64,000 bases of DNA from Rossellomorea marisflavi. GTDB taxonomy: Bacteria; Bacillota; Bacilli; Bacillales; Bacillaceae_B. A model generated the notes under the pieces. It worked only from the letters and a program-made list of their open reading frames with translations, had not been told where the DNA came from and ran no database searches. Position numbers and translations under genes: made by a program. This document shows positions 30,377 through 39,185 of the stretch, one piece after another; within the stretch, counting starts at the first letter, position 1; each line of letters starts with the position of its first letter. The DNA lies in NCBI RefSeq assembly GCF_001274775.1, contig NZ_LGUE01000004.1, forward strand, positions 881,025-945,024, written 5' to 3'.

Positions 30377-31489
30377 TTAAAGATTCCCGCGCCGCTCCTG
30401 CTCTCTTTCGATTGATTCAAACAACGCTTTGAAGTTCCCTTCACCGAATCCCCTTGCCCCTTTTCGCTGGATGACTTCAATGAAGAGGGTCGGACGATCC
30501 ACGATCGGCTTCGTAAAGATCTGGAGCAGATATCCTTCGTCATCTCGGTCGACCAGAATGTTCAGTTCTTTGATTTGGGAAATTTCCTCATCGATTTCTC
30601 CCACACGCTCAGACAGCATATCGTAATAGGAATCCGGAGTGCTCAGGAATTCCACACCATTCTCCTTCAGGATCCCGACGGTCTTCACGATGTCCTCCGT
30701 CAGAACGGCAATATGCTGAACCCCCGGACCGCCGTAGTACTCGAGGTACTCCTGGATCTGGGATTTGCGCTTGCCTTCAGCCGGCTCGTTGATCGGGAAC
30801 TTGATCCTGCCTCCGTTATGCATCACTTTGGACATGAGGGCGGAGTATTCTGTCGTGATATCCTCATCAGAGAAATGGCGCATTTCCTTGAAGCCCATCA
30901 CCTTCTCGTAGTACTCCACCCATTCTTCCATGCGTTCGACATTCCCCACAACGTGGTCGACGGCAATGATGGCCGCATCCCGCTCTGTTCTGGAAGAGTC
31001 GGCTTTTTCATACCCCGGCATGAAGATCCCGTTGTAATCCTTCCGTTCAATCAAGGTATGGATCGTGTCTCCGTATGTACCGATCACCGCTTTTTTCAGC
31101 TTCCCATCTGCATCTTCCAGTGTTTCAGGCGGCATGATTTCAATGGCCCCTCGCTCAACCGCACCATTGAAAGCCTTTTCAACATCATCCACCATAAGGG
31201 CGATATCCTTGATCCCATCCCCATGCTTCCTGACGAATTCCGCTACACGACTGCCTTCGTGAAGGCTCCCCGTCACAACAAGTCTTACTTTATTCTGCTG
31301 AAGGACATAAGAGACGGTATCGCGGTTACCTGTTTCAAGTCCGGAATATGCGACGGTTTTGAATCCAAACGCTGTACAAAAGAAATGGGCCGCTTGCTTG
31401 GCGTTCCCTGTGAAATATTCGAGATAATCGACATCCCTTACCGGGAAAATTTCTTCAGTCTTCATCGACTTCTTATCCATCTTTTCCAT
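30377..31489 (-). CDS. hppD: 4-Hydroxyphenylpyruvate dioxygenase
   Basis: Fe(II) enzyme forming homogentisate from 4-hydroxyphenylpyruvate. The 370-residue protein has two VOC domains (about 17-150 and 175-340). The metal ligands are expected at VDHVVGN (first His), HIAVLT (second His) and LFIEVIQRKG (Glu), all present, and FGEGNFKALFESIE is the usual C-terminal helix. ATG lies 6 nt after GGAGGG. With the aminotransferase, FAH and hmgA genes it makes the tyrosine-to-fumarate route; maleylacetoacetate isomerase is not in the window. Confidence 0.93.
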   Translation of the reverse strand: MEKMDKKSMKTEEIFPVRDVDYLEYFTGNAKQAAHFFCTAFGFKTVAYSGLETGNRDTVSYVLQQNKVRLVVTGSLHEGSRVAEFVRKHGDGIKDIALMVDDVEKAFNGAVERGAIEIMPPETLEDADGKLKKAVIGTYGDTIHTLIERKDYNGIFMPGYEKADSSRTERDAAIIAVDHVVGNVERMEEWVEYYEKVMGFKEMRHFSDEDITTEYSALMSKVMHNGGRIKFPINEPAEGKRKSQIQEYLEYYGGPGVQHIAVLTEDIVKTVGILKENGVEFLSTPDSYYDMLSERVGEIDEEISQIKELNILVDRDDEGYLLQIFTKPIVDRPTLFIEVIQRKGARGFGEGNFKALFESIEREQERRGNL

Positions 31490-31524
31490 AACGATCCCTC
31501 CGATTTTGTATTTTTCTGATTATT

Positions 31525-31553
31525 ATCGTATTCTCTTTTTCTTCTCTTCTCAA
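31525..31553 (-). promoter_or_regulatory. Promoter of the hppD operon
   Basis: Minus strand TTGAGA (31548-31553), 17-bp spacer, TACGAT (31525-31530), about 40 nt upstream of the hppD ATG. Confidence 0.55.
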
Positions 31554-31600
31554 GAGCGGCATGTGAAGCATGAACGCTTTTCTGTAGTAAAGTAACTGAC

Positions 31601-33016
31601 TTACCGCACTGCCTTCTTCCTCCTCTGAAGATGCACGGCTTGGCCGGTGAGCTCCTCCACTGCTTCCATCAGGGCTTCATTGGTGCTCGGATGCGGATAG
31701 AGAGGGAAGGTGAAATCCTCTGCCCTTGCTGCCATTTCAAGTCCGAGCACACCGGCGGAGATCAGTTCGACAGCCCCCGACCCGATCATATGGATGCCAA
31801 GGATCAGAGAAGTCCCTTTCTCCGATACGATTTTGATCATTCCGTCCGTTTCTTCCTTCAGCGCTGCGAAGCCATTCGCTCTGAAAGGATACTCACTGCA
31901 CACAACGTCATATCCACGTTCCTTCGCTTCTTCCTCAGTCCAGCCCGCACAGGCGACGGGCGGATCCATATGGACGATGGCAGGAAGCCACTCCAGGTCG
32001 ACTTCTCCCGTTTTCCCGCAAATGGCTTCCGCTGCCACCTTTCCTTCCTTGATCGCTTTGATGGCAAGCCCCGGCCCGGGGGTCACATCCCCTATGGCCC
32101 ACACGCCGGGAATGGACGTGCGGCCCTCCCCGTCGACCTTGATTTTACCTTCCACGCACTCAAGCTGCAGCCGGTCCAGTCCTGCACGGGACAGATCTGC
32201 CCCCGACTTCCCACATACGACCAAATGAGTCCCATTCACCTGCTTGGTCCCGGCAGGACTTTCATAATCCACTTCCACCCCTCCATCGTGCGATGCGCTC
32301 AGAAGCGTCACTTCGGTGGCGACAGAAACCTTCTGTTTTTTCAGAAGCCTCTTCATCTCACGCTCAATGGACTGATCAAAGGGCAGTCTCCCCTCCATCA
32401 AGAGGGTGACTGTGCTTCCAAGGGCCGCGTATACAGCAGCTATTTCAATGGCCACATAGTCATGGCCGGATACAATCAATTCCTCCGGTATCTCGGTCAT
32501 GGCCAGGGCCTCACGCTCTGTCAGAACAAAAGGGGATTCCAGAGTGATACCGGACGGATACACCATCTTCCCGCCAATGGCGACAATGGCCTGCTTGAAA
32601 TCAAAAAGGGAGAACTGATGACCGCTTTCGATCCCGATCCGGTTCTCTGATAGAAACGAAGCGGTCCCTTTGATCACCTCGACTCCTCTTGAACGAAGCA
32701 GCCCTTCCACCCCCGCCCGCAGGACCTTGATCTTTTCTTCTCTGAACGACTTAAGCCTGGCAAGATCGATGGATGCTTCCCCCATCACCATGCCCATTTT
32801 CTGAAGATGCCCCTGCTTTCGGAACTCACTTGCAAAATGGGTCAGGATCTTCGATGGGATGCAGCCTTCATTCAGGCAGGCTCCACCGACCTCCCCCTGC
32901 TCGATCAAGGTGACCTGCTGCCCCAATTGGGCGGCACGAAGCGCGGCATGATAGCCCCCAGGACCTCCACCGATGACCATCAGATCACGTTTTTCAACCA
33001 TTTCGCCAACTACCAT
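31601..33016 (-). CDS. lpdV: Dihydrolipoyl dehydrogenase (E3) of branched-chain keto acid dehydrogenase
   Basis: FAD disulfide reductase (471 aa) that reoxidises the lipoyl arm of E2. FAD motif GGGPGGYHAALRAAQLG, the redox disulfide in GGACLNEGCIPSK (Cys-x4-Cys), WAIGDVTPGPGLAIKA, and the C-terminal dimer-interface His-Glu pair in YPHPSTNEALMEAVEEL are present. The usual NAD motif GxGxxG is replaced by SGHDYVAIEIAAV, a degenerate version. It starts directly after the bkdB stop (ATG at 33016, stop 33017-33019) and is the last gene of the bkd operon. Confidence 0.93.
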   Translation of the reverse strand: MVVGEMVEKRDLMVIGGGPGGYHAALRAAQLGQQVTLIEQGEVGGACLNEGCIPSKILTHFASEFRKQGHLQKMGMVMGEASIDLARLKSFREEKIKVLRAGVEGLLRSRGVEVIKGTASFLSENRIGIESGHQFSLFDFKQAIVAIGGKMVYPSGITLESPFVLTEREALAMTEIPEELIVSGHDYVAIEIAAVYAALGSTVTLLMEGRLPFDQSIEREMKRLLKKQKVSVATEVTLLSASHDGGVEVDYESPAGTKQVNGTHLVVCGKSGADLSRAGLDRLQLECVEGKIKVDGEGRTSIPGVWAIGDVTPGPGLAIKAIKEGKVAAEAICGKTGEVDLEWLPAIVHMDPPVACAGWTEEEAKERGYDVVCSEYPFRANGFAALKEETDGMIKIVSEKGTSLILGIHMIGSGAVELISAGVLGLEMAARAEDFTFPLYPHPSTNEALMEAVEELTGQAVHLQRRKKAVR

Positions 33017-34141
33017 CTATATCATCTCCATCAGCAGGATCCCCGGTTTTTCAATAAAATCCCGCAGTCGATTGGTGAACCTTACGGCGGTCCCTCCATC
33101 TGCCACCCGGTGATCGAAAGACATGGATACATTCATCATGGATCGGATCACGATTTCATCGCACTCATTGATCATTGGCCGCTTTTTCGTTTTATGGAAG
33201 GATACAAGTGCCACTTCCGGTTCATTGATGATCGGTGTCGCACCGATCGAGCCTCCGAGAGGGCCGACATTGCTCACCGTGAATGTCCCCCCTGTCGCCT
33301 CTTTGGCTGTAAGCGTGTGATCCAGCGCTTTGTTTGTCAGTTCCTTGAGTTCCCTCTGGATATCCTTCAGCTTCTTCTCTTCCACATGACGTATCACTGG
33401 TACAATCAACCCTTCCTCCGTATCGACGGCTACTCCGATATGATGGCCATGCTGAAGGTGGACGCACCCCTGTTCTTCATCAAGCCGTCCGTTGAAAATC
33501 GGGAATTCTTTCAGGCAAATAGACAGCGCCTTGATGAAGAATGCACCCATTGAAACGTCCGGCACATCCCTTTTCCACGCGAGAAGTTCCGTGACATCAA
33601 TCTCTTCAAAGTGGGTACAGTGAGGAATGGTCCTGACTGACCGGACCATCTTTGAAGCAATCTGCTTTCGCCTTCCCCTGAATGGAATGCTGTCTGCCTC
33701 AGTCCGCACAGGCGTTTCCTGAGGGGGTGGTTCCACTTGAAGGTGAGACTCGATATCCTCATCCATGATCCTTCCCGCCGGACCGGATCCCCGCACCTTT
33801 TCAAGGGGGATTCCTGCTTCCCTCGCAAGCTTCCTTGTGTAGGGGGATGCCATGATCCTGGTCTTTTGTGCCGTGGCCGGGGATGTCCGTTTGGGCGCTG
33901 TCGACGACATGCCGGCACCCATGATCAAAACCGTCTCACCGACGCGGATCGTATCCCCCTCCTTTACATTGAACCCTTTGATGATCCCATTGGCCGGTGC
34001 CGGGATTTCCGCTGTCATCTTGTCTGTCTGAACTTCCACCAGCGGTTGATCCGCACGCACCTGTTCACCGACCCCCACTAAGAAGGCGTTGATTGTCGCC
34101 TCGGTCATACCTTCTCCTATATCATGCAGCTTGACCTCCAT
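33017..34141 (-). CDS. bkdB: Branched-chain keto acid dehydrogenase E2, lipoamide acyltransferase
   Basis: E2 core of the complex (374 aa). An N-terminal lipoyl domain carries Lys41 in VQTDKMTAEIP. A peripheral subunit-binding domain (about 100-135, SPYTRKLAREAGIPLEKVRG) and the catalytic acyltransferase domain follow, with SFDHRVADGGTA near the C-terminus holding the active-site His. Upstream in-frame codons exist to 34228, but AAAGGAGGGAG directly before ATG at 34141 fixes the start. The linkers are short, as in Bacillus BfmBB. It lies 13 nt after bkdAB. Confidence 0.93.
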   Translation of the reverse strand: MEVKLHDIGEGMTEATINAFLVGVGEQVRADQPLVEVQTDKMTAEIPAPANGIIKGFNVKEGDTIRVGETVLIMGAGMSSTAPKRTSPATAQKTRIMASPYTRKLAREAGIPLEKVRGSGPAGRIMDEDIESHLQVEPPPQETPVRTEADSIPFRGRRKQIASKMVRSVRTIPHCTHFEEIDVTELLAWKRDVPDVSMGAFFIKALSICLKEFPIFNGRLDEEQGCVHLQHGHHIGVAVDTEEGLIVPVIRHVEEKKLKDIQRELKELTNKALDHTLTAKEATGGTFTVSNVGPLGGSIGATPIINEPEVALVSFHKTKKRPMINECDEIVIRSMMNVSMSFDHRVADGGTAVRFTNRLRDFIEKPGILLMEMI

Positions 34142-34154
34142 CGGCTCCCTCCTT

Positions 34155-35150
34155 TCAAAATGCCGCCGCTCTCTCAATTGCTTCGAGGACGCGGCCCGTA
34201 TCCGGCAGATAATAGTCTTCATATCCAAAATAGGGGACGGGCGTATCGAATCCAGTCACCCTCTCCACAGGAGCCTTCTGATAGAGGAAAGAAAAGTCAT
34301 TGATGATGGCAAGGACATCGTTGCCCACACCCCCTGTGGCGTGAGCTTCATGGACGATGACGGTCCTCCCTGTCTTCTGGACAGATTCGGTGATAAGATC
34401 CTTGTCCAGGGGAGACAGCGTCCTCATATCGAGTACCTCACATGAAATCCCCTTTTCCCCTGCCTTCTTCGCTGCCTCCTCTGCCACCTTCACCATTGCT
34501 CCCCATGCAATGACCGTGACATCGTCCCCTTCAAGGACGGTCCTTCCTTTACCGATTTCAACCGTATACTTCCCCTCGGGTACTTCCTCACGTGTCGACC
34601 GATAGCACTGCATGGGCTCAAGGAATAAGACGGGGTCCGGGTCTTCAATGGCAGCAATCAACAACCCCTTTGCCTCACGGGGAGTAGAAGGGCACACGAC
34701 CTTGATGCCCGGCATATGGGTGAACAGCGCCTCCGTACTATCGGAATGGATCTCAGGCGCCCGGACACCAGCTCCGTACGGGGCCCGTATGACCATGGGA
34801 CATGTATAGTGCCCGAGCGTTCTCGAGCGCAGGCGGCTTGCGTGGGTCATGATCTGCTCATAAGCAGGATAGATGAATCCGAGGAACTGGACCTCTGCCA
34901 CGGGACGGAACCCATTTACCGCCATTCCGATCGCAGCACCGATGAATCCGGCCTCACTCAGAGGCGTGTCCAGCACCCGATCTTCACCGAACTCTGCCTG
35001 GAGGCCATCCGTTGCGCGGAACACCCCGCCGTTCGTCCCGATATCCTCCCCAAGGAGCAGGGTATCACTCCGTTCGTTCAACATGACCCGAAGGCCGTCT
35101 GTGATCGCCTGTACCATCGTCATCGTTTTGGTTGTTGTCATGATACTCAT
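34155..35150 (-). CDS. bkdAB: Branched-chain keto acid dehydrogenase E1 beta
   Basis: Beta subunit of the ThDP-dependent E1 (331 aa). The N-terminal pyrimidine-binding domain (LLLGEDIGTNGGVFRATDGL) and the C-terminal transketolase domain (LDMRTLSPLDKDLI, VIVHEAHATGGVG) are clear. The start is ATG at 35150 behind GAAGGGGGG, overlapping the bkdAA stop (ATGA). The frame is open further upstream to 35207 without support. Confidence 0.94.
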   Translation of the reverse strand: MSIMTTTKTMTMVQAITDGLRVMLNERSDTLLLGEDIGTNGGVFRATDGLQAEFGEDRVLDTPLSEAGFIGAAIGMAVNGFRPVAEVQFLGFIYPAYEQIMTHASRLRSRTLGHYTCPMVIRAPYGAGVRAPEIHSDSTEALFTHMPGIKVVCPSTPREAKGLLIAAIEDPDPVLFLEPMQCYRSTREEVPEGKYTVEIGKGRTVLEGDDVTVIAWGAMVKVAEEAAKKAGEKGISCEVLDMRTLSPLDKDLITESVQKTGRTVIVHEAHATGGVGNDVLAIINDFSFLYQKAPVERVTGFDTPVPYFGYEDYYLPDTGRVLEAIERAAAF

Positions 35151-36211
35151 CTTGATCCCCCCTTCAGATGTGAAAGCAATCTTTCTTTCTGCTGAAGGAC
35201 GGGCCAAGTCGGTGTTTCGAATACATGATCAAAGATCAGGGACGGGTCCGGCTCAGGATACTGTTCCAGATCCGCAACAGCCGCATCGACCTCCTTGGCA
35301 ACCTCCAGCTTGACGGAATCCAGCCACTCCTCATCGCACCAGCCTTTTTTCTCCATATAGCGCTGCAGCCTGTCTATCGGATCTTCCCTTCTTTTCACAT
35401 CGCTCTCTCCCTGATCCCTGTATTTCGAGGGATCATCGGCTGTCGTATGGGCACCGTACCTCCACGTCACAGCTTCAATAAGCGTCGGTCCTTCCCCTCT
35501 CCTTGCCCGCTCCAATGCTTTCTTTGTTTCAAAATAAACAGCGAACACATCATTCCCGTCGATCCTGACGCTCGGGATGTCATACGCAATGGCCTTTTGT
35601 GCAATCGTCTTCGTTTTCATCTGCTTGTGGACAGGCACCGAAATCGCATAGCGGTTGTTCTGGTTGAAGAAGACCACAGGAGCCCCCCATACGCTCGCCA
35701 GGTTAAGGCCCTCATGGAAATCCCCTTCGGATGTCGCTCCATCACCGAAATACGCGATGGTGACATTCTCCGTCCCTTTCCTCTTTTCGGCATATGCCGC
35801 CCCCACGGCATGTGGAAGCTGGGTCGCGATCGGGATGCCAGGGGTAAAGATATTCTTTCCGTCAGGCGGGACACAGCCTTCATTCCGCCCCTTCCAAAAC
35901 AGAAGGATTTGAAGCAGCGGGTGCCCAAAGGTCATGGTCGCCCCATGATCCCGGTATGTGGGAAAAAGCCAGTCCTTTTCATGCAGGGCCATAGCGCTCC
36001 CCACTTGGGATGCTTCCTGCCCCTCAAATGGAGCATAGGTGCCGATGCGTCCTTGCCGTTGAAGACTTACTGCCTTGCGGTCGAACGTCCGGATCCGGAT
36101 GAGGTGGCGCAGGAACGTCCTCGCCAACCCTTCGGACACCTCTTTCTCTCTATCGGGGCTCAACTCCCCATGCGGATTCAGCACTTGAACGATCGGAAAC
36201 TGTTCGATCAT
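35147..36211 (-). CDS. bkdAA: Branched-chain keto acid dehydrogenase E1 alpha
   Basis: Alpha subunit of E1 (354 aa), which decarboxylates the 2-oxo acids of Val, Leu and Ile on ThDP. The ThDP/Mg motif GDGATSEGDFHEGLNLASVW ends near FFNQNNRYAIS. The phosphorylation-loop region around TWRYGAHTTADDPSKYR is conserved. ATG at 36211 follows GAGAGGTGAGGGA. In B. subtilis the products prime iso- and anteiso-fatty acids. This operon lacks ptb, buk and the BkdR activator inside the window. Confidence 0.94.
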   Translation of the reverse strand: MIEQFPIVQVLNPHGELSPDREKEVSEGLARTFLRHLIRIRTFDRKAVSLQRQGRIGTYAPFEGQEASQVGSAMALHEKDWLFPTYRDHGATMTFGHPLLQILLFWKGRNEGCVPPDGKNIFTPGIPIATQLPHAVGAAYAEKRKGTENVTIAYFGDGATSEGDFHEGLNLASVWGAPVVFFNQNNRYAISVPVHKQMKTKTIAQKAIAYDIPSVRIDGNDVFAVYFETKKALERARRGEGPTLIEAVTWRYGAHTTADDPSKYRDQGESDVKRREDPIDRLQRYMEKKGWCDEEWLDSVKLEVAKEVDAAVADLEQYPEPDPSLIFDHVFETPTWPVLQQKERLLSHLKGGSR

Positions 36212-36244
36212 TCCCTCACCTCTCTCATGGGGAAGTTTCCCCAT

Positions 36245-36315
36245 TGTATTATTTTGGGTGTATTGATAATTGCAAGGATGTCAGATTGATAGGTTTCCTT
36301 TTTTCTATTGGTTTT
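36245..36315 (-). promoter_or_regulatory. Possible bkd operon promoter
   Basis: Minus strand TTGCAA, 18-bp spacer, TAATAC lies between the repeat pair and bkdAA (within about 36247-36276), followed by the small hairpin TGGGGAA/TTCCCCA. It is a weak match; the alternative is read-through from bcd. Confidence 0.3.
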
Positions 36316-36317
36316 TG

Positions 36318-36603
36318 CTTAGGGCCGCGAGCCGCCTACGCTTTTCTTTTTGTCTAGCTACGGCGCCTTGGGGCTCGAGGTCATAAGTCATAATCGTCAA
36401 AAGGGCCAAGACCATGCCCTTCTGACGATCCCACCTTATGCTTGTCGGGTCAGAACGAGCCGCCTACGCTTTTCTTTCTGTCTAGCTACGGCGCCTTGGG
36501 GCTCGAGGTCATAAGTCGTAATCGCCTAAAGGGCGAAGACCATGCCCTTCTGCCGATCCCGCCTTATGCTTGTCGCCCCAGAACGAGCCGCCTCCGCTTT
36601 TCT
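36318..36603. repeat. Two direct copies of a second intergenic repeat (family 2)
   Basis: GAGCCGCCTACGCTTTTCTT, then TGTCTAGCTACGGCGCC, TTGGGGCTCGAGGTCATAAG and CCTTATGCTTGTCG recur with a 128-nt period (TGTCTAGCT at 36351 and 36479). A third partial start ends at the bcd stop codon. The centre of each unit is an inverted repeat: ATCGTCA-AAAGGGC against GCCCTT-CTGACGAT in copy 1, with compensatory-looking changes in copy 2. Elements with TGTCTAGCTNCAGCGCC and CTCGAGGTCATAAG are familiar from Bacillaceae intergenic regions; their function is not established. Confidence 0.8.
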
Positions 36604-37709
36604 TACTTCCTTACGCTCCATTTTGGGCGTTTGGTGTGGGTGAAGAAGCTGTTTCGTTTGGTTCTGGTCTGGATGCGGTTTTCGCAGAAGCGGTCTGCTG
36701 CCTGGACGGTGGTGATGTGTTCGTTTTCTGATTGGGTGTAGATGTTGAGGAGGCTGTTATAGATGGCCCCCGTTTTCTGGAGGACGCGTTCTTTGTTAGG
36801 TTCATAGAGTTCATCGGCTACCTGGATCAGCCCCCCTGCGTTGACGATGTAATCAGGGGCGTACAGGATCCCTTTCTGGTGAAGGGACATCCCGTGTCTG
36901 TGCTCAAGGAGCTGATTATTGGCAGAACCGGCGACGGCTTTCACCTTTAAACGTCCGATGGTCTCGTCGTTCAGGATCCCGCCAATGGCACAAGGGATGA
37001 ACACATCGGCATCCACAGAGTAGATTTCGTCTCCGCTGACGACCTTCACTGCCGTTCCGAGGGCTTTTGCTTTCAACTGCAGTTTTTCCACAGAGTGATG
37101 ACTGATATCGGTCACAATCAGATCGGCTCCTTCTTCAAGAAGACGTTCCGCGACTTTGAATCCGACTTTCCCCAGTCCCTGGACCGCATAGCGCTTCCCG
37201 TGAAGATCCCTTGATCCCCAGATGGTTTCGTTGGTGGCTTCAAGTCCGTAGATGACGCCCATTGCTGTCGGAATGGAAGAGTCACCGCTTCCTCCATATA
37301 CTTCATCGACCCCTACGATGCAGTTGGTTTCCTTTAGGGCGTGGACAAAATCATCGGGTGACGTGCCCATATCCGTCCCTGTGTAGAATCTTCCTTGAAG
37401 GGATTCGACGAACTGCCCGAATGCCCTGAATAGCTCGGGATGTTTATCTTTGGTCGGGTCACCGATGATGACCGCTTTTCCTCCGCCAAAATCCACGTCT
37501 GCTGCCGCGCATTTGTATGTCATCCCCCTCGACAATCTGAGTACGTCGTTCAATGCCGCATCCACTGAGGCATACGGCATCATCCTGCACCCGCCGAGAG
37601 CGGGTCCGAGAGTGGTATTATGTATGGCGATGATTGCTTTTAAACCGGTCTCTTCATCGTTGCAGAACAGGACCTGTTCATGATTCTTGATCTGATCGAA
37701 CATGTCCAT
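36603..37709 (-). CDS. bcd: Leucine dehydrogenase
   Basis: NAD-dependent oxidative deamination of Leu, Val and Ile to the keto acids used by the adjacent BKDH complex. The 368-residue Glu/Leu/Phe/Val dehydrogenase shows [10 protein letters not shown], the catalytic lysine region [20 protein letters not shown], and the NAD motif [16 protein letters not shown] at 37709 follows GGAGGTCAGGGG. The C-terminus ends in a basic stretch, RPKWSVRK, that abuts repeat family 2; it differs from the tail I expect for Bcd (QFLQNGH type), so a late change in the tail is possible. Confidence 0.93.
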   Translation of the reverse strand: MDMFDQIKNHEQVLFCNDEETGLKAIIAIHNTTLGPALGGCRMMPYASVDAALNDVLRLSRGMTYKCAAADVDFGGGKAVIIGDPTKDKHPELFRAFGQFVESLQGRFYTGTDMGTSPDDFVHALKETNCIVGVDEVYGGSGDSSIPTAMGVIYGLEATNETIWGSRDLHGKRYAVQGLGKVGFKVAERLLEEGADLIVTDISHHSVEKLQLKAKALGTAVKVVSGDEIYSVDADVFIPCAIGGILNDETIGRLKVKAVAGSANNQLLEHRHGMSLHQKGILYAPDYIVNAGGLIQVADELYEPNKERVLQKTGAIYNSLLNIYTQSENEHITTVQAADRFCENRIQTRTKRNSFFTHTKRPKWSVRK

Positions 37710-37787
37710 TCCCCTGACCTCCGTCTCTTTTGTAAACGTTTTCATTTTATCGGATAGGCTTGCCATGCGAGTTCCCCCTTATCGTCT

Positions 37788-38183
37788 TCAATCAGTCCCG
37801 ATACGTTCAGCGATTGTTTGTTTCGGAAGGACAACCTGCCTCACTTCTCCTTCTCCTACAATGGAGTCCGTTTCCTTCCGGCGGATCATGATTTCAGTCC
37901 AGATGCCTTTTTCATTCATTCGGGTCACGGTGGCCATGATACTCAAACGGGTTCCCGTCCGCGCTGGTGAACGATGCATCACCTTTACTTCGGCACCCAT
38001 TCCTTCTTCCTCTTCGTTCAGGAAAGGAAGGATGATTTGACGGGAAACCCATTCCATGTGATAGACCATTTGAACGGTGGAATAGACTGGGTGGACCACT
38101 TCCCCTTCAAAGCTTGCGTGCATGTCGGGTGTGACATCAATAATGATTTCTAGCGTGTGCCCTACGGTCAATCCGGACTTCAT
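37788..38183 (-). CDS. Hotdog-fold thioesterase (FlK-like)
   Basis: Predicted acyl-CoA thioesterase of 131 residues. KSGLTVGHTLEIIIDVTPDMHASFEG at the N-terminus, the helix STVQMVYHMEWVSRQIILPFL and GTRLSIMATVTRMNEKG fit the FlK (fluoroacetyl-CoA thioesterase)-like family. It lies 78 nt upstream of bcd on the same strand and has its own promoter, so it likely forms an operon with bcd. Release of branched acyl-CoA products or protection of the CoA pool is inference. The ribosome binding site is AAAGGAGG. Confidence 0.75.
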   Translation of the reverse strand: MKSGLTVGHTLEIIIDVTPDMHASFEGEVVHPVYSTVQMVYHMEWVSRQIILPFLNEEEEGMGAEVKVMHRSPARTGTRLSIMATVTRMNEKGIWTEIMIRRKETDSIVGEGEVRQVVLPKQTIAERIGTD

Positions 38184-38220
38184 CGCTTTCCTCCTTTAAA
38201 TGATTGCATTATGGATATTA

Positions 38221-38272
38221 ATATAACGTTAATTCAACGATATAATAACATTTTGTTTTATAAATAGTCAAT
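38221..38272 (-). promoter_or_regulatory. Promoter and TAACGTTA site of the thioesterase-bcd operon
   Basis: Minus strand TTGACT, 18-bp spacer, TATTAT (all within 38241-38272). Just downstream, the 12-mer ATATAACGTTAA (plus strand, 38221-38232) is identical to one in the paaK leader and centres on the palindrome TAACGTTA. The position is suitable for a repressor. Confidence 0.5.
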
Positions 38273-38317
38273 AAATTGTTAAAATTAAAAATTCTTATTG
38301 TTTTTGAGGGAGATGGG

Positions 38318-38955
38318 TGTTTTTTATGGGGGAGTATTGAACAGTAGACCGTTCCTTTTCGCTGCAGGCTCCTGCTTTCCTGCGGGGAGCATGCCGAGCC
38401 TCCTCGTACCTGCGGGGTCTCGACCATACTCCTTTTCCGCTGGAGTCAGGCGCCTTCCGCTTCAATCCACTCTGGGATTCTTGTAGGGGATGAGCTGAAT
38501 GAATTCCCTTTATATGTAATGTTCTTAGATTCATTAATTAATGAATCCGGGGTAAGCATTCTTTATGGGGCTATATTGAATAATAGACCGTTCCTTTCCG
38601 CTGCAGGCGCCTGCTTTCCTGCGGGGAGCATGCCGAGCCTCTCGTGCCTGCGGGGTCTCGACCATACTCCTTTTCCGCTGGAGTCAGGCGCCTTCCACTT
38701 CAATACACTCTGGGATTCTTGTAGGGGATGAGTTGAACGAATTCCCTTTATATGTAATGTTCTTAGATTCATTAATTAATGAATCCGGGGTAAGCATTCT
38801 TTATGGGGCTAAATTGAACAGTAGACCGTTCCTTTCCGTTGCAGGCGCCTGCTTTCCTGCGGGGAGCATGCCGAGCCTCCTCGTGCCTGCGGGTCTCGAT
38901 CATGCTCCTTTTCCGCTGGAGTCAGGCGCCTTCCACTTCAATCCACTCTGGGATT
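38318..38955. repeat. Three tandem 238-bp units with family 1 repeat core
   Basis: TAGACCGTTCCTTT recurs at about 38344, 38582 and 38821. Each unit has CCTGCTTTCCTGCGGGGAGC, GAGCCTCCTCGTGCCTGCGG followed by GGTCTCG, CTTTTCCGCTGGAGTCAGGC and TTCAATCCACTCTGGGATTC. Between units lies the perfect 20-bp palindrome GATTCATTAATTAATGAATC (about 38530 and 38768). The core is the reverse complement of the core at 6.3 kb. The third unit ends without the palindrome. Short reading frames run through the repeats, but their repeated content and lack of start signals argue against genes. Confidence 0.85.
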
Positions 38956-39119
38956 CTTATGATGTAAGAATTGTTTTTTCAAGAAGCATTGTTTGGTGGA
39001 TATTCATCCTAAGTCTCCATCTTATATGTTTGGGAGGATACTTATCATACAATCAACTAGTGTAGAGACCACCTTCAACTATATTTCTCAATCTACTTCC
39101 TAATAGTTCTCTTAAACAT
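38956..39119. other. Gene-free stretch after the repeat array
   Basis: AT-rich sequence of about 160 nt between the repeat array and the terminator at 39120. No gene or signal was recognised. Confidence 0.4.
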
Positions 39120-39162
39120 AAAAAAACAAGAATGTGCGCTTGGCCATCATTCTTGTTTTTTT
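39120..39162. terminator. Strong terminator after the SDR gene
   Basis: AAAAAAACAAGAATG (39120-39134) pairs perfectly with CATTCTTGTTTTTTT (39148-39162); 15-bp stem with T-runs on both strands. It serves the minus-strand SDR gene ending at 39186. Confidence 0.9.
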
Positions 39163-39185
39163 ACTGCTAGTATTCTATTTGTTGA

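Noticed and set aside
30575-31519. Plus-strand frame of 314 codons opposite hppD
   Set aside because: hppD on the minus strand has both VOC domains and metal ligands; the antisense frame has no such support.
38318-38955. CRISPR array
   Set aside because: Unit length (~238 bp), near-identical spacers and no cas genes exclude a CRISPR array.
38298-39065. Several short frames on both strands inside the 238-bp repeats
   Set aside because: They repeat the same peptide because the DNA repeats, they lack start signals, and similar frames appear in other repeat copies.
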